Shown here piece by piece: positions 8,127 to 17,187 of a stretch of DNA of 64,000 nt. Below the pieces are notes generated by a model that saw nothing but the letters and a program-made list of their open reading frames with translations, was not told the DNA's origin and searched no databases. Numbering within the stretch: the first letter of the stretch is position 1; each line of letters opens with the position of its first letter. Source of the DNA: Planctomycetota bacterium (lineage in GTDB: Bacteria > Planctomycetota > UBA1135 > GCA-002686595); assembly GCA_016714045.1 (NCBI GenBank), contig JADJNY010000001.1, positions 965,307 to 1,029,306 on the forward strand. The letters are read 5' to 3'. The position numbers and the translations under genes are program-made.

Positions 8127-11100
8127 ATGTCCCGGCCCTTCCTCTTCGCCCCGGCGCTCGTCCTCGCGCTCTTCGCGGCTCCCGCCGCGGCCCAAGCGCC
8201 CGCGCAGCCCGTTCCGCACTCGCCCGTGCCGTTCGACGACGCGTTCGGGCGCGCGCTCGATTTCGACACGTCGGCGCTCGATCCCCTGTGCCTCTCGCAG
8301 GACCAGAGCCGTCTCTACGCGATCAATGCGTCGGGCGCTCGGCTCGCCATCTTCGACACGGCGACGTTCCAGCGCGTGGGGGAGATCGCGATCGGGCTCG
8401 GGGCCGCCTCCGTCGCGCGCCGGCCGGGCACGGACGAGCTGTGGGTCGTCGACCGCGTCGCCTCGTGCGTCGGCATCGTCGATCCGGCGCTCGGCGCGAT
8501 CGTGCGCACGATCCGCGTCGGCGCCGAGCCGCACGGCATCGCGTTCGACGCGGCCGGCGAGCGCGCGTGGGTGACGTGCTCCGCGGGCGAGCGCGTCGAC
8601 GTCCTGCGCACCGCGGACTACTCGCTCGCGCGCTCGCTCCGGATCCAGGCCGAGAGCCCGCGCGGTATCGCGTACGCGAACGGGCTCGCGTGGTGCGCGC
8701 CGTTGCTCTCGGGCAACAACACCGCCCCGCGCGGCACGGCGGCGAATCCGAACGACGTGCGCACCGTCGAGAGCGTCGCCGGGGCCGGGCTCCAACCGCT
8801 GCCGGACCGCGATCTCTTCCTCGTGCGCCCGGGTGCTCAGCCGCACCTGGATCGCGTCGACGCCTCCGCGACGCAGTCGGGGCTCGGCACGATCCTCTTC
8901 GACGTCGTCGCCCGTCCGGGCACGGACGAGCTCTGGATCCCGAACACCGACGCGCTGAACGCGGTCCACAACGGCGAGCGCGACTTCGTCGACGGCCAGG
9001 TCGTCCGGAACCGCATCACGATCGCGGACGCGCTCGGCGGCGCGTCGCGCGTCGTCGACCTCGACGCGATCGCGCCCGCCGGCGTCCGGTGCGCGCAGCC
9101 GACGGGCCTCGACTTCGACCCCGTGCGTCCGCGCGCCTACGTTTGCAGCTACGGCAGCGACCTCGTCCTCGTGCTGCGGATCGGCTCGACCGGGCGTGTT
9201 TCGTGGGAGGGCGTCGTGCGGATCCCGGCGAAGCAGAGCTACCCGCGCGGCAGCGGTCCGCGCACGTGCCTCGTCGATCCGCAGGGGCAGTGGCTCTACG
9301 TCTACCTCCAGCAGGACAAGGCGGTCGCGCGCATCGACCTCACGGCGCTGCCGACGACCGCGGGGTTCGACGTGACGGTCGGGCCTGGCGCGAACCTCGG
9401 CTTCGAGCTGCTCTCCGGCGCCGAGCGCCTCGGGCGCCACCTGTTCAACGATGCGAACCTCTCCAAGTCGAAGACGTCGTCCTGCGCGTCGTGCCACGTG
9501 GACGGCCACACGGACGGTCTCGCGTGGGAGCTCTCGCACTACCTCGACCCGCAGGGGACGGCGCGCGATCTCCTCGACTTCGAGTTCGACGTGAAGGGGC
9601 CGCTCGTGACGCAGTCGATGCGCCGGCTCGAGGAGACGGGGCCCTACCACTGGCGCGGCGAGCGGCGCCGGCTCGAAGAGTTCAACGCCTCGTTCGGCGC
9701 GCTGCTCGGTCACGAGGTCGCGGGCGTGCCCGGCGACATCGGCGGCGACTTCCAGTACTTGAAGCACTACGTGAACCGGCTCGCGCACCTCCCGAACCCG
9801 CGGCAGCGCCCCGATCGCTCGCTGACGCCGGAACAGGAGCGCGGCGCCCGCGTCTTCCAGGAGAAGCCGGTGCTGAACGGTCTCGCGTGCGCGGACTGCC
9901 ACGTGCTCCCGCTCGGCACTTCGGGCGAGGTCCTCGCCGAGACGGCGCCGGGTGTGCTCCGCTCCGCGGACGTGCCGGCCCTGCGCGGCGTCGGGGACAA
10001 GGTCTCGCCGCCGTGGACGATCGGCGGCAGCTTCGGCGAGCGCACCGAGCTCGGAGTCGGATTCACGCACGCGGGGGCCTTCGCGACGTTGCACGGCGCC
10101 GCGATCGGCGCGGACGCGAGCGGCCAGCCGCGCTTCGCGCTGACGGCGCAGGAGGCGCTCGACGTCGAGGCGTTCCTGCTCGCGTTCGACACCGGGATTG
10201 CGCCCGCCGCCGCGTGGCAGGCGACCGCGCACGCCGCGAACGCCGCGGCGGTCGAGGCGGCCGAGCTCGCCTTCCTGATGGAGGAGGCGCGGCGCGGCCG
10301 GTGCGACCTCGTCGCGCTGCGCACGCCGACGGCGCTCCCGACGGGCGGCTTCCAGCTGCTCGCGGCGGAGTTCGAGCCCGCGACCGGCCACTTCCTGCCC
10401 GCGTCTCAGCTCCAGCCGTTCCTGACGCCGCACCAGCTCGTGCTCGAGGCGCAGGCGGGGCGCCCCGTGACCTTCCTCGGCGTGCCGCGCGGGACGGGCC
10501 TCTGGCTCGCGCGCGACCGCGACCTGGACGGGCTCTACGACCTCGACGAGGCGGCGCTCGGGCTGAACGACGAGTTCGGCAACGCGGACCTCGACGCGTT
10601 CCCGGACGGCTACGAAGTGCGCTGGGGACTCGACCCGCACGTGTTCACGCCGACGTCGGCGTGCCCCGACGTGCAGGCGCCGCGGCTCGCGCGGCCCGTG
10701 CAGCTCGTCTATGCGACGACGAACACCCTGAAGTTCGAGTTCGAGACGGACGAGGTCTGCCAGGTGCTCGTCGCGTTCAACGGCCAGTACCCCGTGCAGC
10801 GCCTGCCCCTCGCCGCGCACAAGGACACGCGCTTCTCCGTCGTGCTGAACGACCTCGAGCCCGACACGGACTACGTCCTCGACCTGACACTCAAGGACCC
10901 CAAGGGGAACGTGTTCGTCGATCACAGCGCCCGGTTCCGCACGCGCGCGCGCCTCGTGGCCGACCCCGCGTGCATCGGCGCCATCGATCTCACGGTCGCG
11001 CAGCCCGCTGCCGGGCCGACCGCGCAGATCGTGGTCGACCTCCTCCGCGGCGGCGCCCCGGCGAACGCCGGCTACGTCGTGCGCGGCTCGCTGTACTACC

Positions 11101-11315
11101 AGCGCTCGGACGGCTCGCTGCAGATGGTCCACGAGGACATCCTGCACACGTCCGACACGGGCGGCCGGGCCGTGTTCCGCATCGCGCTCGGCGGGCTCAC
11201 CGGCGTCGGCGGCGGGGCGCTTCTCTTCGTCGTCCACGACGTGACGGCGCCCCCGGGCGCCACTGCGTACGTGCGCGCGTACGACCAGGCCACGACGGCG
11301 AGCCTCGCGTACTGA
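8127..11315 (+). CDS. Secreted YVTN beta-propeller protein with two c-type haem motifs and C-terminal fibronectin-like domain
   Basis: A large exported protein (1062 residues) with signal peptide (about residues 1-22, ending AAAQA). Residues about 40-430 form a YVTN/surface-layer-type beta-propeller (repeats such as GVVDPALGAIVRTIRVGAEPHGIAFD in consensus). Two haem c sites follow: CASCH near residue 452 and CADCH near 588, the latter in a di-haem peroxidase-like region. Then come an acidic calcium-loop-like segment (DRDLDGLYDLDEAALG, near 795) and a fibronectin-III-like stretch. The start is supported by GAGAGGAAG eight bases upstream of ATG. Likely a periplasmic or surface redox protein; electron partners are not evident from neighbours. 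Confidence 0.8.
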   Translation: MSRPFLFAPALVLALFAAPAAAQAPAQPVPHSPVPFDDAFGRALDFDTSALDPLCLSQDQSRLYAINASGARLAIFDTATFQRVGEIAIGLGAASVARRPGTDELWVVDRVASCVGIVDPALGAIVRTIRVGAEPHGIAFDAAGERAWVTCSAGERVDVLRTADYSLARSLRIQAESPRGIAYANGLAWCAPLLSGNNTAPRGTAANPNDVRTVESVAGAGLQPLPDRDLFLVRPGAQPHLDRVDASATQSGLGTILFDVVARPGTDELWIPNTDALNAVHNGERDFVDGQVVRNRITIADALGGASRVVDLDAIAPAGVRCAQPTGLDFDPVRPRAYVCSYGSDLVLVLRIGSTGRVSWEGVVRIPAKQSYPRGSGPRTCLVDPQGQWLYVYLQQDKAVARIDLTALPTTAGFDVTVGPGANLGFELLSGAERLGRHLFNDANLSKSKTSSCASCHVDGHTDGLAWELSHYLDPQGTARDLLDFEFDVKGPLVTQSMRRLEETGPYHWRGERRRLEEFNASFGALLGHEVAGVPGDIGGDFQYLKHYVNRLAHLPNPRQRPDRSLTPEQERGARVFQEKPVLNGLACADCHVLPLGTSGEVLAETAPGVLRSADVPALRGVGDKVSPPWTIGGSFGERTELGVGFTHAGAFATLHGAAIGADASGQPRFALTAQEALDVEAFLLAFDTGIAPAAAWQATAHAANAAAVEAAELAFLMEEARRGRCDLVALRTPTALPTGGFQLLAAEFEPATGHFLPASQLQPFLTPHQLVLEAQAGRPVTFLGVPRGTGLWLARDRDLDGLYDLDEAALGLNDEFGNADLDAFPDGYEVRWGLDPHVFTPTSACPDVQAPRLARPVQLVYATTNTLKFEFETDEVCQVLVAFNGQYPVQRLPLAAHKDTRFSVVLNDLEPDTDYVLDLTLKDPKGNVFVDHSARFRTRARLVADPACIGAIDLTVAQPAAGPTAQIVVDLLRGGAPANAGYVVRGSLYYQRSDGSLQMVHEDILHTSDTGGRAVFRIALGGLTGVGGGALLFVVHDVTAPPGATAYVRAYDQATTASLAY

Positions 11316-11327
11316 CGAGCTCGCGGA

Positions 11328-12433
11328 TCAGGCGCCGCGCTGCGCTTCCGCGCGCAGTTTCGCGTAGCCCGGCTTGATGCGGTCGAAGATGATCGCGATG
11401 CGTTCGTCGTAGTGCGCGAACGCGGACTTCATGCCGTTGATCGTGATCTTCTCGAGCTGGTCGAGCGAGCACCCGAAGTGCTCGACGGCGAGCATCAACT
11501 CGTCCGTCATCGTCGTGCGGCTCATCAATCGGTTGTCCGTGTTCAACGTGACGCGGTAGCCCTTCGCCATGTAGTGGGGGAAGGGGTGCTGCGCGAGCGA
11601 GGGCGTGGCGCCCGTGTGGACGTTCGACGAGAGGCAGATCTCGATCGGGATCCTGTGGTCGAGCACGTACTGCGCGAGCGGACCGAGGCGGATCACCTCG
11701 TTGCCGTACAGCACCATGTCCTCGATCAAGCGCGTGCCGTGCCCGATGCGGTGCGCGCCGCAGTACTGCAGCGCTTGCCAGATGCTCTCGGGGCCGAAGC
11801 TCTCGCCCGCGTGGATCGTGATCGCGAAGTTCATGCGCTTCACGAGCTGGAACGCGTCGATGTGGTGCTTCGCGGGGTGCCCGCTTCTTCGCCCGCGAGG
11901 TCGAAGCCGACCACGCCGTGGTCGCGCCACGCGACCGCGAGCTCCGCCATCTGATAGGAGAGCATCGACGAGAGGTTGCGCATCGCGCAGACGATGACGC
12001 CGACCTTGACCTTGTGGTCTTCCTCGCCGCGGCGCAGGCCCTTCATCACCGCCGTCATCACGCCGTCGAGGCCGAGGCCCTGCTGCGTGTGGAAGTGCGG
12101 CGCGAAGCGCACCTCCGCGTAGACCACGTTGTCCTTCGCCATGTCCTCGCAGAACTCGAATGCGACGCGCTCGATCGCCTCCGCGGTCTGCATCAGCGCG
12201 ATCGTGTGCCGGAACCCCTCGAGGTACTGCGCGAGGCTCCCGCGCGCGGCGCCCGCGGCGAACCAGTCCGCGAGCTTCGCGGGGTCGCTCTCGGGGAGCT
12301 CGCGGTAGCCGGCTGCGGCGGCGAGCTCGAGCACCGTCGTCGGACGCAGGCCGCCGTCCAGGTGTTCGTGCAGGAGGACCTTCGGGGCGCGGCGGACGAG
12401 GTCGCGTGTGGGGCGGGCGGTCGAGGGCTGCAT
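11328..12433 (-). CDS. add: Adenosine deaminase (apparent frameshift near 11878)
   Basis: Hydrolytic deamination of adenosine/deoxyadenosine in purine salvage. The N-terminal half reads MQPSTARPTRDLVRRAPKVL followed by the zinc motif HEHLDGGLRP (about residue 22), and continues to FDLAGEEAG. From about 11878 the match continues in another frame: HPAKHHIDAFQLV, the zinc/active-site HAGESFGPE, SSNVHTG, and TLNTDNRLMS in place of the usual TDDP-type metal site. Restoring one base in the G/C run GCGGGCACCCC rejoins the two halves into a normal-length protein of about 369 residues. All catalytic motifs remain, so a sequencing indel is more likely than decay. Confidence 0.85.
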
Positions 12434-12543
12434 GGCGAGACTCTAGTCGAGGCCCGGGGCCGCACAACAGCCCGCTCGCGCCGCGGTGGAGCCGCGCGGG
12501 CGTTTCCCGTATCTTCGCCGCCCCCTTTCCGCGAGGAGACCTC

Positions 12544-14016
12544 GTGACCGACACCGTCCGCGTCCGTTTCGCCCCCAGCCCCACCGGCCGGCTCCACATC
12601 GGAGGCGCGCGCACCGCGCTCTTCAACTGGGCCTACGCCCGCCGCCACCGCGGGACGTTCCTCCTTCGCATCGAGGACACCGACCCCGAGCGCTCGACGA
12701 AGGAGTACGAGCGCGCGATCCTCGAGGGACTGCGCTGGCTGGGGCTGGATTGGGACGAGGGTCCGGACGTCGGCGGGCCGTACGCGCCCTACCACCAGGC
12801 GCAGCGGATCGAGCGGCACCGCGTCGCCGCGCAGGCGATGCTCGCGCGGGGCGAGGCGTACCGCTGCTTCTGCTCGCACGAACGGCTCGATGCCATGCGC
12901 GCGGAGCAGGAGGCCGAGCACCAGGCGTCCGCGTACGACAAGCGCTGCCGTTCGATCCCGCAGGCCGAGGCCGAGCGGCGCGCGGCCGCGGGCGAGAGCT
13001 TCGTCGTGCGCTTCAAGGTGCCCGAGGGGAAGACGTCCCTCGTCGACCACGTGCGCGGCGACGTGACTTTCGAGAACAAGGAGGTGGACGACTGGATCAT
13101 GGTCCGGTCGGACGGCAACCCGACGTACAACTTCGTCGTCGTGTGCGACGACGTGGACATGAAGATCACGCACGTGTTCCGCGGCGAGGAGCACCTGATC
13201 AACACGCCCAAGCAAGTGCTGCTCTACAAGGCGATGGGGGCGAAGCCGCCCGAGTTCGGGCACCTGCCGCTGATGCTCGGCACCGACCGCAAGAAGTTGA
13301 GCAAGCGCACGGGCGACACCGCGCTGCAGGACTACCAGGAGAAGGGCTACCCGAAGGACGCGGTGGTCAACTTCCTTTGCCTGCAGGGCTGGGCGCTGAA
13401 CGGGACGCAGGAGATCTTCTCGCTCGACGAGCTCGTCAAGCACTTCGACATCAACGACGTGTCGAAGGCCGGCGCCGTGTTCGACATCGACAAGTTTCGC
13501 TGGCTCGCGGGCGAGTACCTGCGCAAGGAACCGATCGACGTGCTCGTCGACCACTGCGTGCCGTTCGCGATCCAGGCCGGCCTCTTGCGCGCGGACGAGG
13601 TCCCGTCGAAGCGCGCGTGGCTCGCCTCGTTGCTCGCGGCGGAGAAGGAGCGCATGCACGTCTACTCCAACTTCCCGGCGCGCATCGCGTACCTCTTCGC
13701 GAAGGACGACGAGCTCCCGTACGACGCGGACGCCGAGGCGAACGCGAAGAAGCACGCGGGGCGCGTCGCGCTCCTCGGCGACTTCCAGGCGTGGCTCGCG
13801 CCGAAGCTCGCCGCGGGCGAGCCGTCCGCCGCGCTGAAGGACGGGATGAAGGCGTGGCTCTCCGAGCGCAAGGCGAAGATGCCGGAGCTCCTCCAGCCCT
13901 TGCGCTGCGCGCTCTCCGGTCGCGCCGGTGGTCCAGACTGCTTCGACATGATCGCATGGCTCGGCCCCGAGCGCGCGCTCGCGCGCATCGAGCACGCGCG
14001 ACGGCGCCTCGCCTGA
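12544..14016 (+). CDS. gltX: Glutamate-tRNA ligase
   Basis: Class I aminoacyl-tRNA synthetase that charges tRNA-Glu (or tRNA-Gln in a nondiscriminating form). About 490 residues from a GTG at 12544, preceded by GAGGAG. Signatures: the HIGH-type motif in APSPTGRLHIGGARTALFNW (residues about 9-28), DTDPERS, and the KMSKS-type loop DRKKLSKRTGDT (about residue 260). The cysteine cluster after the HIGH region (YRCFCSHERL) may bind zinc. The C-terminal anticodon-binding region reaches ARIEHARRRLA. Starts further upstream in the same frame lie inside the divergent adenosine deaminase gene and are rejected. Confidence 0.95.
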   Translation: MTDTVRVRFAPSPTGRLHIGGARTALFNWAYARRHRGTFLLRIEDTDPERSTKEYERAILEGLRWLGLDWDEGPDVGGPYAPYHQAQRIERHRVAAQAMLARGEAYRCFCSHERLDAMRAEQEAEHQASAYDKRCRSIPQAEAERRAAAGESFVVRFKVPEGKTSLVDHVRGDVTFENKEVDDWIMVRSDGNPTYNFVVVCDDVDMKITHVFRGEEHLINTPKQVLLYKAMGAKPPEFGHLPLMLGTDRKKLSKRTGDTALQDYQEKGYPKDAVVNFLCLQGWALNGTQEIFSLDELVKHFDINDVSKAGAVFDIDKFRWLAGEYLRKEPIDVLVDHCVPFAIQAGLLRADEVPSKRAWLASLLAAEKERMHVYSNFPARIAYLFAKDDELPYDADAEANAKKHAGRVALLGDFQAWLAPKLAAGEPSAALKDGMKAWLSERKAKMPELLQPLRCALSGRAGGPDCFDMIAWLGPERALARIEHARRRLA

Positions 14017-14216
14017 TCGCGCGGCCGCGACCGCGTCCGCGCCGCCGTCGCGCGGGCGCGGCGCGTGGCCGCGGCCGCGGCCAGGGACCGAGTCACCGGG
14101 GCGCGGTGGCGCAGGCCGAAGCCCCCGCGGCGCGGCACGCACCTGGGGGCCGCGCCGGCGCCCCGGCGCGCGCCCTGCTCAAGCTCGGGCGAGGTCGGGT
14201 CGAAAGTCGTTCGCGG

Positions 14217-15017
14217 ATGGACCCCGTTTCCCAACCGACCCCGCCCTCCGGCGACGCGCACGACGGCGCGCTCGACTGCGCGACGACGCTCGTGCTCGTG
14301 CGCCGCTTCGTGTCGGGCGCCGAGGACGTCGCCGAGCGCGCGCGGATGCGGGCCCACCTCGCGGCCTGCGTGACGTGCCGCGAGCAGTACCGCTCCGAGG
14401 TCGTGCTGCTCGCCCAGCTCGCGCGCGGCGGCGCGCGCGGACTCGAGAGCGTGCGGCGGATGGAGCAGCGCGCCGCGCGCCGCCTCGTCGGCGAGCGGTA
14501 CAGCCGGCGCGTGCCCTTCGCGCGGCTCGTGCTGCCCGCGGTCGGGCTCTACGCGCTGTTCGCGATCGCCGGGCCCGAGAAGGGCGGTCCCGCGCGGCTC
14601 GCGAGCCTCGGCGGAGTGGTGCTCGCGGCAGGTGCACCGCTCGAGCCCGCGCAGGGCGCGCACGAGCTCGAGCGCGGCGCCGCGTGCTCGACCGACGAGC
14701 ACGCGCGCGCGCGCATCACGCGCGGCGAGAGCGGCCTCGTGCTCGAGCCCGAGAGCGCTGTGATCTTCGAGCGCAGCGAACCGTTCCGCGTGCGGCTCGT
14801 GTACGGGCGGCTGCTCGTCGAAGGGCCAGTGGTCGTGACCTGCGCGCTCGGCGTCGTGTCGCTGGAGCAGGGCGCCGCCGTCGTCGACCTCGACGCGCAC
14901 GGGCTCGCCGTGACCTGCACGCGCGGCGTGGCGCGGCTCGAGGACGCACACGGGCGCGAGGAGCTCGCCGCCGGCGCGGCCGCGACGCGTACCTCGCCGC
15001 GCGCCGCCGCCCGCTGA
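14217..15017 (+). CDS. Membrane-anchored zf-HC2 anti-sigma/FecR-like protein
   Basis: 266 residues. The N-terminal region has a zinc-finger anti-sigma signature (RAHLAACVTCREQY, His-x3-Cys-x2-Cys near residues 46-53). A membrane segment follows (LVLPAVGLYALFAIAGP, about residues 105-121), then a C-terminal region rich in short beta strands (RLVYGRLLVEGPVVVTCALG) that resembles a FecR periplasmic domain. Such proteins bind and inhibit an ECF sigma factor and release it on an envelope signal. No ECF sigma gene is adjacent, so its partner is unknown. Confidence 0.6.
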   Translation: MDPVSQPTPPSGDAHDGALDCATTLVLVRRFVSGAEDVAERARMRAHLAACVTCREQYRSEVVLLAQLARGGARGLESVRRMEQRAARRLVGERYSRRVPFARLVLPAVGLYALFAIAGPEKGGPARLASLGGVVLAAGAPLEPAQGAHELERGAACSTDEHARARITRGESGLVLEPESAVIFERSEPFRVRLVYGRLLVEGPVVVTCALGVVSLEQGAAVVDLDAHGLAVTCTRGVARLEDAHGREELAAGAAATRTSPRAAAR

Positions 15018-15159
15018 GCACGAGCGACCGCGGAGCACTGGCTGCCGCTGAGCACCGCCTGCCGCTGAGCCCTGGCCAGCGCGCGACACGCGCGAGGATC
15101 GCATCGACGAAGCCTCTGGAAGCGCCCCGAAAACGCGCCCCGGCGAGTACGATGGACGG

Positions 15160-16068
15160 GTGTCCGCGTCCCCTGTTCCTTCCGTGCGCCTGGCGCCCCG
15201 GCGGCATTCCCGGGCCCGGTTGGGCGCCTTCCGCGCGGCCGAGACGTGCGCACGGTGGATGGGGGGGCGGGCGGCGTACCGCCGGCGCCACCTCGCGCGC
15301 GGGCGCCTCGTCGTCCGCGAGGAGCGGGTGGCCGTGCCCGGGCTCGCGGACGGCCTCGAGGGCCTCCTCGTCGCGCACCTGTCCGACTTCCACGGCGGCG
15401 CGTTCCTCGCGCGCGGCGACCTCGCCGCGGTCGTCGAGGCGACGCGCGAGCGCGCTCCGGACCTCGTCGCGATCACGGGCGACTGGATCACGCACGGATG
15501 GGAGGACGCGCTGCCGCTCCTCCCGGACCTGGCGCGCCTCGCACCGCCGCTCGGCGTGTTCTCCGTGTTCGGGAACCACGACTACCGCGGACGTCTCGAG
15601 GGCCGCATCGCCGAGGCCGCGCGCTCGGCGGGCGTGCGCGTGTTGCGCAACGAAGGGGTACGGCTCGAGCGCGGCGGAGCGGAGTTCGCGCTCGTCGGCC
15701 TCGAGGACCCCGAAGAGGCGCGCACCGTCGACCTCGAGCGCGCCCGCTCCGGCCTCGATCCGCGCCTGCCGGAGATCGTTTTGTGCCACAACCCGCTCGC
15801 CGCGCGCCGGATCGCGCGCGCGGGCTGCGCGGCGATCCTCTCGGGCCACTCGCACGGCACGCAAGTCGATCTGCCCTTCCTGCGCCGGCTCGGCCCCGCG
15901 CATCCGGGGTTGCGCGTCGACCTCGGCGCGACCGCGCTCGTCGTGAGCCGCGGACTCGGTGTGGTCGGCTTCCCGTTGCGCGTCGGCGCGCCCGCGGAGC
16001 TCGTGCTCGTCCGCTTCGTGCGCGCGCCCTCGGACGGCCCGAGCGTGCGGGAAGGGAGAGCGGCCTGA
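15160..16068 (+). CDS. Calcineurin-like metallophosphoesterase
   Basis: About 302 residues with the full metallophosphoesterase motif series: LSDFHGG (metal-binding Asp/His), ITGDWITHG, FGNHDYRG, VLCHNPLAA and LSGHSHGTQVDLP. This arrangement matches the YkuE/YaeI-type phosphodiesterases, usually membrane-associated. The GTG at 15160 gives a long Arg-rich N-terminus that could be a leader; a start nearer the conserved region is possible. It overlaps the next gene by one base (TGATG), so the two are translationally coupled. Confidence 0.8.
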   Translation: MSASPVPSVRLAPRRHSRARLGAFRAAETCARWMGGRAAYRRRHLARGRLVVREERVAVPGLADGLEGLLVAHLSDFHGGAFLARGDLAAVVEATRERAPDLVAITGDWITHGWEDALPLLPDLARLAPPLGVFSVFGNHDYRGRLEGRIAEAARSAGVRVLRNEGVRLERGGAEFALVGLEDPEEARTVDLERARSGLDPRLPEIVLCHNPLAARRIARAGCAAILSGHSHGTQVDLPFLRRLGPAHPGLRVDLGATALVVSRGLGVVGFPLRVGAPAELVLVRFVRAPSDGPSVREGRAA

Positions 16069-16949
16069 TGCACGGCTCGCTGGCTCTCGCTCAGGGTGTC
16101 CTCTACGTCGCGCGCCCCTCGGCGCGCACGGAGATCGTGCCGTTCGACCTCGACGGCCGGCCGCTCGCGCGCGGGTTCCGCGTCCGCGGCCTCGCGGGCG
16201 CGCGCGTGGAGCTCGCCGCGCTCGCGTGCGACGTCGACCGTCGGCTTTGGGCGGCGGACACCGGCTCGCGCGCGCTCCGCGCGTTCAGCGTGTTCGGCCA
16301 GGAGCTGTTCGCGTGGCGCGACGACGCGATCGAGGAGCTCGACCGCGCCGCGCGCATCGGCCGACCGGTCGGCGTGGCGGCGAGCGGTGTCGAGTCCGAG
16401 CTACGGCTGCTCGTCGCGAGCGCGGGGGAGCGCCGGCACGCGCTGCACTGGGTCGATCCCGTCGAACGAACGGCGCTCTCGCTGCGGCCGCTCGGCGATC
16501 CGAACGAGCGCTTCCGGCGCCTCGCGGGCGTCGCGCTGTCCGGCTCGTTCGCGGCGGCCTGCGAAGCGGGCGCGGGGCGCGTCCAGGTGTTCCGCGACGG
16601 CGAGTTCCACTTCGCGTTCCGGTGCCCGATCGCGCCGGGCACGGGGGCCGCGTTCGAGCCGCGCGCGGTTGCCCTGCTTGCGGACGGCCGCTTCGTCGTC
16701 GCGTGTGGCGGCGAGCGGAGCGCGCTCCTGCTCGTGCGCGGCGACGGCCAGGTCGAGCGCATGCTCGCCGAGGACGGCCTCGCGGACGGCTGCGTCTTCG
16801 AGCCGAGCTCGCTCGCCGTCGAGCCCGGCGCCTCGGACGCCGCGGCCCGCGTCGCCGTCATCGATCGCGATGGCGCGCGCGTGCAGCTCTTCGCGCTCGA
16901 CGGACGCTCGTTCGGCGCGTTCCTCGACCCGGCGGAAGCGCGCGTCTAG
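16068..16949 (+). CDS. NHL/beta-propeller-like protein of unknown function
   Basis: 293 residues without signal peptide. Repeated blade-like motifs are visible (DVDRRLWAADTGSRALRAFSVFGQEL, with similar segments later), giving the look of a six-bladed NHL or SMP-30-type propeller. The ATG overlaps the phosphoesterase stop (TGATG at 16066-16070), so the two proteins are probably made together. No catalytic motif is evident; it may be a cytosolic binding or regulatory partner. Function unknown. Confidence 0.6.
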   Translation: MHGSLALAQGVLYVARPSARTEIVPFDLDGRPLARGFRVRGLAGARVELAALACDVDRRLWAADTGSRALRAFSVFGQELFAWRDDAIEELDRAARIGRPVGVAASGVESELRLLVASAGERRHALHWVDPVERTALSLRPLGDPNERFRRLAGVALSGSFAAACEAGAGRVQVFRDGEFHFAFRCPIAPGTGAAFEPRAVALLADGRFVVACGGERSALLLVRGDGQVERMLAEDGLADGCVFEPSSLAVEPGASDAAARVAVIDRDGARVQLFALDGRSFGAFLDPAEARV

Positions 16950-17187
16950 GGCCGGCGGCCCCGGCCGCGCGCGTCCGGGGCGTTTCGCGGGCGCGCGGTT
17001 GGAAAGCACTTCCGGGCGGGCCAGGAGGGACCCTTCGGCGGCCGCGGAGCGCTACGGGCGCCTCCGTCCGTCCCCGCGCCGCGATCCCGGGGTAGAGTTG
17101 GACGTCGGGATTGCCTCGCGCGCGCCCCGGGAAGGCGCGTGCTGTTCGCTTCGCTCGTGCGGTCCGCCCCGCGCGCGCTCACCACGG

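Noticed and set aside
8091..11237. 1048-codon minus-strand ORF
   Set aside because: Antisense shadow of the YVTN/cytochrome gene; Arg-rich with no motifs. High GC removes stops from such frames.
12160..12543. N-terminal extension of gltX
   Set aside because: The extra residues are antisense to adenosine deaminase; the family start and GAGGAG support GTG 12544.
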